DNA of 64,000 bases, taken from the NCBI RefSeq assembly GCF_017916255.1, contig NZ_CP072827.1, positions 2,356,001-2,420,000 on the forward strand, in the 5' to 3' direction. This DNA is from Streptomyces mobaraensis NBRC 13819 = DSM 40847. Lineage in GTDB: Bacteria > Actinomycetota > Actinomycetes > Streptomycetales > Streptomycetaceae. Positions 57,929 through 64,000 of this stretch are shown here, one piece after another. The translations under genes and the position numbers were made by a program. Under the pieces are notes generated by a model. It saw only the letters and a list, made by a program, of their open reading frames with translations, did not search any database and was not told the origin of the DNA. Position 1 is the first letter of the stretch; each line of letters begins with the position of its first letter.

Positions 57929-58045
57929 GAACGCCGGACGGGCTACATCCAGCCCGTCCGGCGTTTGAGGACAACCGCGCGGAGCGCGGTTTCGGGGGTC
58001 TGGGGGGCTCCCCCAGGAATCGGCGAAAGGGCGGGACCGGGGCAC
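57929..58045 (+). repeat. Nested-hairpin intergenic element, copy D (half-element)
   Basis: The right core arm (57950-57972) is complete, but the left arm keeps only ACGCCGGACGGGCT (57931-57944), so the left half of the element is missing. The right half has ACCGCGCGGAGCGCGGT, CTGGGGGGCTCCCCCAG and the terminal arm ending GGACCGGGGCAC. The end lies 38 bp from the dus stop codon. Confidence 0.85.
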
Positions 58046-58083
58046 CGGCCCGCCGCAGGCGCCCCCCGCCGGGGCAAGCGCCC

Positions 58084-59217
58084 TCACCCACCCGACGTGT
58101 CGAGCTCCGCGTCCGCGCCGACCACAGCGCAGTCGTACGGATCGTCCAGCCACCCGTCCGGCAGCACGACCCGACTACGCCCCGACGTCCGCCCCCGCGG
58201 CCCGTCCGCCCCCGCGGGCCACGCCTGATCCAGATCGAGCCCGCTCAGAAGAGCGTCCAGCTCCGCCAGCGACGACGTCACGGCCAGCTGCCTCCGCAGC
58301 TCGGACCCGATCGAGAACCCCTTCGTGTACCAGGCGACGTGCTTGCGGAAGTCGATGACTCCGCGCTCCTCGCTCTCCAGCCACTCCCCCAGCAGCTCCG
58401 CGTGGCGCAGCATGACCCGCGCCACCTCGCGCAGCGTGGGCGCGGCGGGCTCGCGCGGCCCGTCGGGGTCGAAGGCGGCGACCAGGTCGCCGAACAGCCA
58501 GGGCCGGCCGAGGCAGCCGCGTCCGACCACGACGCCGTCGCAGCCGGTCTCGCGCATCATCCGCACGGCGTCGTCGGCCGACCAGATGTCGCCGTTCCCG
58601 AGCACGGGGATCTCCGGGACGGCCTCCTTCAGCCGGGCGATGGAGTCCCAGTCGGCGGTGCCGCCGTAGTGCTGGGCGGCGGTGCGGCCGTGCAGGGCGA
58701 TGGCGGTGACGCCCTCCTCGACGGCGATCCGGCCGGCGTCCAGGAAGGTGATGTGGTCGTCGTCGATGCCCTTGCGCATCTTCATGGTGACGGGCAGCGA
58801 CCCGGCGTTGCCGACGGCCTCGCGGAGGATGGCGCGCAGCAGGTTCCGCTTGTAGGGGAGGGCGGAGCCGCCGCCCTTGCGGGTGACCTTGGGGACGGGG
58901 CAGCCGAAGTTGAGGTCGATGTGGTCGGCCAGGTCCTCGTCCACGATCATGCGGACGGCGCGGCCGACGTAGAGCGGGTCCACGCCGTAGAGCTGGATCG
59001 AGCGCGGCTTCTCGCTGCCGTCGAAGTGGATCAGCCGCATGGTCTTGGCGTCCCGCTCGACCAGCGCCCGGGTGGTGATCATCTCGCTGACGAAGAGCCC
59101 CTTGCCACCCGAGAACTCGCGGCACAGCGTGCGGAAGGGCGCGTTCGTGATGCCGGCCATCGGGGCCAGGACCACCGGCGGCTGCACGGTGTGCGGACCG
59201 ATCTGGAGCTGCGTCAT
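58084..59217 (-). CDS. dusB: tRNA-dihydrouridine synthase, DusB-like
   Basis: This 377-aa flavoenzyme reduces uridines in the D-loop of tRNAs. It has the TIM-barrel FMN site: VVLAPMAGITNAPFRTLCREF, LNFGCPVPKVTRKGGGSAL with the catalytic Cys in the FGCP motif, TMKMRKGID and GRGCLGRPWLF. A C-terminal helical tRNA-binding domain follows; the last 40 residues are lineage-specific. ATG 59217 (MTQLQIGPHTVQPPVV) is used because the frame upstream is low-quality. Confidence 0.93.
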   Translation of the reverse strand: MTQLQIGPHTVQPPVVLAPMAGITNAPFRTLCREFSGGKGLFVSEMITTRALVERDAKTMRLIHFDGSEKPRSIQLYGVDPLYVGRAVRMIVDEDLADHIDLNFGCPVPKVTRKGGGSALPYKRNLLRAILREAVGNAGSLPVTMKMRKGIDDDHITFLDAGRIAVEEGVTAIALHGRTAAQHYGGTADWDSIARLKEAVPEIPVLGNGDIWSADDAVRMMRETGCDGVVVGRGCLGRPWLFGDLVAAFDPDGPREPAAPTLREVARVMLRHAELLGEWLESEERGVIDFRKHVAWYTKGFSIGSELRRQLAVTSSLAELDALLSGLDLDQAWPAGADGPRGRTSGRSRVVLPDGWLDDPYDCAVVGADAELDTSGG

Positions 59218-59364
59218 GGAGGGGCGCTTCCTCGTTCGTGCGGGGTACGGGCGGGCCGCCGGCCAGGGGTGGCCGAGGGAACGGCGACCGTCCATTGTCC
59301 CTCATCCGGCGGGGCGGATCCCGTGGCTCCGGTCACTCCGGCCCGCGCGTGGTGTGTGCGGCGC

Positions 59365-60273
59365 TCACCCCTCCTCGGCCCGCACCAGCTCCAGCAGCCG
59401 CCGCAGCCGCGCGTGCGTCTCCTCGTCGGCCGGGGTGAAGACCAGCAGCCGGGTGCCGGGGTGCGGTCCGGTCCAGAGGTTGGTGTGGTCGAGATTGAGG
59501 AGGCCCACCCGGGCCTGCCGGAAGACACGCTGCCGGTTGGCCGCGGGCGGGATCACCTCGTGCCGCTCCCACACCTCCCGGAACTCGGGCGACGCGTCCC
59601 GCAACCGCTTGAGCAGGCACTTCCAGGCCGGCTCGGCGAGGTGGTCGGCCATCGCGGCCCGGAACTTCGCCGCCATGGCCCGCTTGGCGTCCTCCCGGTC
59701 GAGGGCGTCGGCGTACCAGGTCTCGTTGGTGAAGTGCAGCCAGAGGCAGTTGCGCTCCTCGGGCGGCAGGGCGTCGAGGTCGCAGATGAGCTGCTTGTAC
59801 GTGCGGTTGTACGCCAGGATGTCGTAGCGCGCGTTCTGTACGCAGGCCGGGAAGGGCTCCAGCTGTTCCAGCATCAGGCGCAGCCCCGCCGGGACGCCGA
59901 CGGGCTCGGCGTTGGGGGCCGGGTCCGAGGCGTTGGCGAGGGCGAAGAGGTGGGCGCGCTCGGCGCGGTCGAGCAGCAGCGCGCGGGCGATGGCGTCGAG
60001 GACCTGGGCGGAGACCTGGATGTCCCGGCCCTGTTCGAGCCAGGTGTACCAGGTGACGCCCACGGCGGCGCGCAGCGCGACCTCCTCCCGGCGCAGCCCC
60101 GGGGTCCGCCGGCGGCTGCCGCGCGGCAGGCCGACCTGCTCGGGGGTGATGCGCTCGCGGCGGCTGCGGAGGAAGGCCGCGAGTTCGGCGCGGCGGGCCG
60201 CGTCGTCGATGCCGCGGGACCCGGTCCCGTCGCCCCGGGCGACGAGCGCGGCGGCCGGCGACTCCTGCACCAT
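59365..60273 (-). CDS. XRE-type helix-turn-helix regulator with MmyB-like ligand domain
   Basis: This 302-aa regulator has an N-terminal HTH (RSRRERITPEQVGLPRGSRRRTPGLRREEVALRAAVGVTWYTWLEQGRD) and a C-terminal MmyB-like domain (LEQLEPFPACVQNARYDILAYNRTY ... NCLWLHFTNETWYADALDRE). MmyB-like domains bind fatty-acid-type ligands in studied cases. ATG 60273 is chosen since GGAGG is 10 nt upstream; ATG 60282 is only 1 nt from it. It is divergent from an MFS exporter gene, which it probably controls. Confidence 0.9.
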   Translation of the reverse strand: MVQESPAAALVARGDGTGSRGIDDAARRAELAAFLRSRRERITPEQVGLPRGSRRRTPGLRREEVALRAAVGVTWYTWLEQGRDIQVSAQVLDAIARALLLDRAERAHLFALANASDPAPNAEPVGVPAGLRLMLEQLEPFPACVQNARYDILAYNRTYKQLICDLDALPPEERNCLWLHFTNETWYADALDREDAKRAMAAKFRAAMADHLAEPAWKCLLKRLRDASPEFREVWERHEVIPPAANRQRVFRQARVGLLNLDHTNLWTGPHPGTRLLVFTPADEETHARLRRLLELVRAEEG

Positions 60274-60322
60274 CGTGGTCATGCCTCCAGACTGCGGTAC
60301 GGGCGGCCCGCTGTCAGGGCCG

Positions 60323-60368
60323 TTGCCGGGTAGTCGTTGTACCAGGATAGAAAGTCTCTGGTACCAGG
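60323..60368. promoter_or_regulatory. Divergent promoter/operator of the XRE-MFS pair
   Basis: GTACCAGG occurs at 60339-60346 and again at 60361-60368, exactly 22 bp (two helical turns) apart, and the second copy is part of a perfect CTGGTACCAG palindrome (60358-60367). A plus-strand promoter TTGCCG (60323-60328), 17 bp, GATAGA (60346-60351) overlaps the first copy. Confidence 0.5.
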
Positions 60369-60393
60369 TTGCGGAGTGCGTCATCGTCGTCGT

Positions 60394-61899
60394 GTGAACG
60401 AAGCAGCACGCACAGCCGGTGAGATACCCGCCCCATCCTCGACACCTCCCGCCCCCACCCGTTCCGACTCCCCTACCTCCTCGTCCCCCTCCTCGTCTTC
60501 CCCCTCGCCCGCCCGCCTGGCGACGCTGGGCACCGGGGGCCTCTTCACGGTGCTCCTCGGCGCCGCCCTGCCGATGGTGGACTTCTTCATCGTCAACGTC
60601 GCCCTGCCCGCCATCGACCGCGATCTGCACGCCGGTCCGGCCCTGCTGGAGATGGTCGTCGGCGGGTACGGCGTCGCGTACGCCGTGCTGCTGGTGCTCG
60701 GCGGCCGGCTGGGCGACATGGTGGGCCGGCGCCGGATGTTCCTCTGGGGAACGGCCGCGTTCGGAGTGACGTCCGTGGCGTGCGGTCTGGCGCCGGACGC
60801 CTGGACCCTGGTGGTCGCCCGTGTCGCGCAGGGCGCCGCCTCGGCGCTGTTGCTGCCGCAGGCGCTGGCGACGATCCAGGCGGCGACCCACGGCGAGCGG
60901 CGCACCCGGGCGATGAGCTTCTACAGCGCCACCGCCGGCGTGTCGAGCGTGGTCGGCCAGATGCTGGGCGGCTTCCTGGTCTCCGCCGACATCGCGGGCT
61001 CCGGCTGGCGCCCGATCTTCCTGGTCAACGCGCCGCTCTCGGTGATCGCGCTGCTGATGGCGGCACGGCTGATCCCGGAGACGCGCTCGGACCGGCCGAC
61101 CAAGGTGGACGGCGCGGGCACGGTCCTGCTCTCGGTGGCCCTGGTCTCGCTGCTGGTGCCGCTGACGGAGGGGCGTTCGACCGGGTGGCCGGTGTGGGCC
61201 TGGGCGCTGCTGGTCCTCTTCCCGTTCGCCGCGGCGGCCTTCTGGGTGGTGGAACGGCGGCTGGAGGCCGCCGGACGGACCCCGCTGGTGCCGCCGTCCC
61301 TGCTGCGGATCCGCTCGGTCCGCAGCGGCCTCGCGGTGCTGGTGCCGTTCTCACTGGGCTGGGGCGGCTACATGTTCGTCGTGGCCGTGGTGCTGCAGGA
61401 CGGGCTGCGGCTCGACCCGACCGAGGCCGGACTCGCCCTGGTGCCGCTGTGCGTCGCCTTCTTCGTGGGGTCCCTGCTCGGCCCCCGGCTGGGCGCCCGC
61501 TACGGCCGCCGCGCGGTGACCGCCGGAACGCTGGTGCAGGCCGCCGGCGTGCTGGGGATGGTCCTGACGTTCCACTGGGGCTGGGACGGCCTCGGCGTCT
61601 GGGGCCCGATGCCCGCGCTGGCCGTGCAGGGCCTGGGCCAGGGCCTGCTGCTGCCGCCCACGCTGCGGGCGGTGCTGAGCGAGGTCCCGGCGACGCAGGC
61701 GGGAGTGGGCAGCGGGGTGATGGTCACCACGCAGCAGTCGTTCATGGCGCTGGGCGTGGCGACGCTCGGTTCGCTGTTCCTGTCGCTGTCCTCCTCGATG
61801 GGCATGCGGGACGCGGTGGTGACGACGTTCGGGGTGCAGTTGGTGGCGGTGGCGGCGACGGTGGTACTGAGCACGCGGCTGCCGAGGGGAGTGAGCTGA
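60394..61899 (+). CDS. MFS transporter, DHA2 family
   Basis: This 501-aa protein has a Ser/Pro-rich cytoplasmic tail of about 38 residues (SPTSSSPSSSSPSPAR) and then 14 predicted helices. Motif D1 (PMVDFFIVNVALPAID), motif A (GGRLGDMVGRRRMF) and motif C-like (GVSSVVGQMLGGFLVSAD) mark it as an EmrB/QacA-type proton antiporter. The substrate is unknown. GTG 60394 is used. It is divergent from the XRE gene, a second repressor/exporter pair in this window. Confidence 0.9.
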   Translation: MNEAARTAGEIPAPSSTPPAPTRSDSPTSSSPSSSSPSPARLATLGTGGLFTVLLGAALPMVDFFIVNVALPAIDRDLHAGPALLEMVVGGYGVAYAVLLVLGGRLGDMVGRRRMFLWGTAAFGVTSVACGLAPDAWTLVVARVAQGAASALLLPQALATIQAATHGERRTRAMSFYSATAGVSSVVGQMLGGFLVSADIAGSGWRPIFLVNAPLSVIALLMAARLIPETRSDRPTKVDGAGTVLLSVALVSLLVPLTEGRSTGWPVWAWALLVLFPFAAAAFWVVERRLEAAGRTPLVPPSLLRIRSVRSGLAVLVPFSLGWGGYMFVVAVVLQDGLRLDPTEAGLALVPLCVAFFVGSLLGPRLGARYGRRAVTAGTLVQAAGVLGMVLTFHWGWDGLGVWGPMPALAVQGLGQGLLLPPTLRAVLSEVPATQAGVGSGVMVTTQQSFMALGVATLGSLFLSLSSSMGMRDAVVTTFGVQLVAVAATVVLSTRLPRGVS

Positions 61900-61977
61900 G
61901 GGGGCGGTGAGTCGGGGGCGGTGAGTCGGGGGGCGGCGCGCGCATCACACCGGATGACGCCCGTGAATGACATCGAG

Positions 61978-62019
61978 CGAATGACAGATATTGAAATCTG
62001 TCATTCGGTGTGCCACTCT
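61978..62019 (+). promoter_or_regulatory. Operator-promoter of the aldo-keto reductase gene
   Basis: CGAATGACAGAT (61978-61989) and ATCTGTCATTCG (61996-62007) are perfect 12-bp arms around a 6-nt spacer. TTGAAA (61991-61996) inside the palindrome and CACTCT (62014-62019) 17 bp on form a promoter. A repressor would block it; the TetR protein encoded at 63198 is the natural candidate. Confidence 0.7.
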
Positions 62020-62059
62020 GGTGATGTCCTCCTCCGCCTCCCCTCATGAAGGAGTCCCC

Positions 62060-63064
62060 GTGCTGTACCGCACCCTCGGCGCCACCGGCCCCCAGGTCTC
62101 CGCCCTCGGCCTCGGCTGCATGGGCATGTCCGCCCTCTACGGCGAGGCCGACCGGACCGAGTCGATCGCCACCCTCCACGCCGCCCTGGACGCGGGTGTC
62201 ACCCTGCTCGACACCGGTGACTTCTACGCCATGGGCCACAACGAGATGCTCATCGGCGAGGCGCTGCGCTCCGCCCCGGCCGCCCACCGCGAACGGGCGC
62301 TCACCAGCGTCAAGTTCGGCGCCCTGCGCGACCCGGACGGCGGCTGGTCGGGCTACGACGGCCGCCCGGCGGCGGTGCGGAACTTCGCCGCCTACTCGCT
62401 GCAGCGGCTGGGCGTCGACCACATCGACGTCTACCGGATCGCCCGCGTCGACCCCGACGTGCCGATCGAGGAGACCGTCGGCGCCATCGCCGAGCTGGTC
62501 CAGGCCGGGCACGTCCGCCACATCGGCCTGTCCGAAGTGGGCGCCGACACCCTGCGCCGGGCCGCCGCCGTCGCACCGATCTCCGACCTCCAGATCGAGT
62601 ACTCGCTGATCTCGCGGGGCATCGAGGACCGCATCCTCCCGACCGCCCGCGAGCTGGGCATCGGCGTGACCGCCTACGGCGTCCTCTCCCGCGGCCTGAT
62701 CAGCGGCCACTTCGGCCGCGACCGCCGGCTCGCCGCCGACGACTTCCGCGGGGTGAGCCCCCGCTTCCAGGGCGAGAACCTCCAGCGCAACCTGGACCTG
62801 GTCGACGCCCTGCGCAAGGTCGCCGAGCAGCGGGGCGCGACGGTCGCCCAGACGGCCATCGCCTGGGTCCTCGCCCAGGGCACCGACATCGTCCCCCTGG
62901 TGGGCGCCCGCACCCGCGAGCGGCTCGGGGAGGCGCTCGGCGCGCTGGACGTCACCCTGGGCCCCGACGACCTCGCCGCCATCGAGACGGCCATACCCGC
63001 GGACGCGGCGGCGGGCGAGCGCTACCCGGCGGACCAGATGGCACACCTGGACAGCGAGCGGTGA
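62060..63064 (+). CDS. Aldo-keto reductase
   Basis: This 334-aa NADPH-dependent TIM-barrel reductase has the GLGCMGMSALYGEAD segment, catalytic-type Asp51 and Tyr56 (DTGDFYAMGHNE) and Lys85. The usual catalytic His motif (LYYLHRVDP) reads VYRIARVDP, with Ala128 at the His position, which marks a distinct bacterial subgroup. The C-terminal PLVGARTRERLGEAL binds NADP phosphate. AAGGAG lies 6 nt before GTG 62060. Confidence 0.9.
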   Translation: MLYRTLGATGPQVSALGLGCMGMSALYGEADRTESIATLHAALDAGVTLLDTGDFYAMGHNEMLIGEALRSAPAAHRERALTSVKFGALRDPDGGWSGYDGRPAAVRNFAAYSLQRLGVDHIDVYRIARVDPDVPIEETVGAIAELVQAGHVRHIGLSEVGADTLRRAAAVAPISDLQIEYSLISRGIEDRILPTARELGIGVTAYGVLSRGLISGHFGRDRRLAADDFRGVSPRFQGENLQRNLDLVDALRKVAEQRGATVAQTAIAWVLAQGTDIVPLVGARTRERLGEALGALDVTLGPDDLAAIETAIPADAAAGERYPADQMAHLDSER

Positions 63065-63197
63065 GCGGGGGCGGGCGGGCCGCCCCGCACCGGGCGCCGG
63101 CGGCCCCGGGCTCCCGCCCCGCACGTCCCGGACGCGCCCCTGGCCGGGTACGGTCGTCCCAGGCGCGCCGGCGCCTGAGGAAAGGACCCGTACCCAC

Positions 63198-63779
63198 ATG
63201 CCGCCCGAGCCCCTGACCCAAGACCGCATCCTCGAAGCCACCGAGGACGTCCTGCGCCGCTTCGGCCCGGCCAAGGCGACCGTCGTCGACGTCGCCCGCG
63301 CGCTCGGCGTCAGCCACGGCAGCGTCTACCGGCACTTCGGCAGCAAGGCCGCCCTCCGGGAGGCCGTCACGGAGCGCTGGCTCGACCAGTCCCACGCGGC
63401 CCTGTCCGCCATCGCCTCCGCCGACGCCCCCGCCGAGCGCCGCCTGCGCGACTGGCTGACCGCCCTCTTCGCCGCCAAGCGCCGCAAGGCGGGCGACGAC
63501 CCGGAGCTGTTCGCCACGTACATGGTCCTGGTCGGCGAGAACAGCACCACGGTCGAACGGCACGTCGCGACGATGGTCGGCCAGCTCGCCGGCATCCTCC
63601 GGGACGGCACCGAGAGCGGCGAGTTCTCCCTCCCCGACCCCGACCGCACCGCCCGCGCGGTCTGGGACGCCACCAACCGCTTCCACGACCCGGCCTACGC
63701 GCCCGAGTGGTCCGACCCGGAGATCGACACGGCCTTCGACACGGTCTGCGGCCTGGTGCTGCACGGGCTGCGCGGGTAA
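63198..63779 (+). CDS. TetR/AcrR family regulator
   Basis: This 193-aa protein has the TetR HTH (TQDRILEATEDVLRRFGPAKATVVDVARALGVSHGSVYRHFGSKAALREAV) and a C-terminal TetR_C domain. It follows the aldo-keto reductase gene in the same direction at 133 bp and probably binds the 30-bp palindrome in front of it. GGAAAGGA is about 12 nt before the ATG. Confidence 0.9.
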   Translation: MPPEPLTQDRILEATEDVLRRFGPAKATVVDVARALGVSHGSVYRHFGSKAALREAVTERWLDQSHAALSAIASADAPAERRLRDWLTALFAAKRRKAGDDPELFATYMVLVGENSTTVERHVATMVGQLAGILRDGTESGEFSLPDPDRTARAVWDATNRFHDPAYAPEWSDPEIDTAFDTVCGLVLHGLRG

Positions 63780-63898
63780 CACACCGATCCTGATGGCTCC
63801 TTGACACCTCGATAACGCGTCCTTGATGGACCGGCGCCACCGGCCTTCCTAGGCTGATCTTCTGCCTCAATTCATCGGCTCGGCAGGAGAGTTGCACC

Positions 63899-64000
63899 GT
63901 GAGTACCACCACGCTCGCCGACGAGGACATCGTCCTGGCGCCGGCGCGCCCCCGTCCGGCGGACGGCTGGCAGAGAACCGAGGACCAGGTCGTCTTCGAG
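63899..64000 (+). CDS. Unidentified protein, 5' end only
   Basis: GTG 63899 follows GGAGA by 8 nt and opens a frame running off the window. The visible 34 residues include STTTLADEDIVLAPARP and WQRTEDQVVFE. This is too short to assign to a family. TTGACA at 63801 and TAGGCT at 63850 upstream suggest promoter elements. Confidence 0.6.
   Translation, partial: MSTTTLADEDIVLAPARPRPADGWQRTEDQVVFE

Overview
The window is a 64 kb piece of a high-G+C actinobacterial chromosome, almost certainly Streptomyces. The evidence is the G/C-biased third codon positions, the frequent GTG starts, the many genes that look leaderless, and blocks of core Streptomyces genes in their usual company: fasR-fabD-fabH-acpP-fabF followed nearby by a DUF3145 gene, aceE next to a DUF3052 gene, and a group-2 sigma factor next to dnaG and a dGTPase. 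It reads as ordinary core chromosome with small accessory insertions. I see no prophage, integrase, insertion-sequence transposase, CRISPR array or large biosynthetic cluster.

Layout. 0-2 kb: tellurium-resistance-type TerD proteins, an AhpE-like peroxiredoxin and a DUF3052 protein, all on the minus strand. 2.4-5.2 kb: the homodimeric pyruvate dehydrogenase E1. 5.2-7.7 kb: a divergent drug-efflux MFS/TetR pair. 7.8-14.4 kb: a DUF1023 hydrolase, a DUF4429/SHOCT protein, a NarL-type two-component system, a MerR regulator, a serine hydrolase and a pirin. 14.5-19.4 kb: the type II fatty-acid synthase operon behind its activator gene. 19.5-32.1 kb: redox enzymes (Ohr, OsmC, thioredoxin, quinone-oxidoreductase-like) with a MarR regulator, plus exported enzymes (SGNH lipoprotein, pyroglutamyl-peptidase-like protein, class F sortase). 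32.2-32.6 kb: three tRNA genes (CAU and two Asn). 32.8-40.8 kb: sugar kinase, HrdA-like sigma factor, DNA primase, FAD reductase, dGTPase. 41-47.7 kb: exported or membrane proteins and a KimA-like permease. 47.7-53.2 kb: a large family-2 glycosyltransferase and a three-gene sugar ABC transporter lacking an ATPase. 53.2-64 kb: a winged-helix regulator, pyruvate phosphate dikinase, a Dus enzyme, an XRE regulator/MFS pair, an aldo-keto reductase/TetR pair and the start of a further gene.

The most interesting structure is not a gene. A roughly 195-bp intergenic element made of nested hairpins occurs four times (near 10.1, 13.7, 35.9 and 58.0 kb). Each copy sits within about 40 bp of the 3' end of a gene. 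Two copies are full length, one is inverted and clipped, and one is a half-element. One full copy has replaced the 3' end of the pirin gene, so the last 39 codons and the stop of that gene are element sequence. Other signals worth a look are a helically phased TGACG array upstream of the KimA-like permease, perfect operator-like palindromes in four regulator intergenic regions, a cluster of three palindromes upstream of ppdK, a 17-bp perfect hairpin between the terD genes, a Cys-to-Ser change at the nucleophile position of a secreted pyroglutamyl-peptidase relative, and a 3' remnant of a membrane-protein gene directly behind a short-chain dehydrogenase.

All functions are inferred from sequence motifs read by eye. 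No database search was run.
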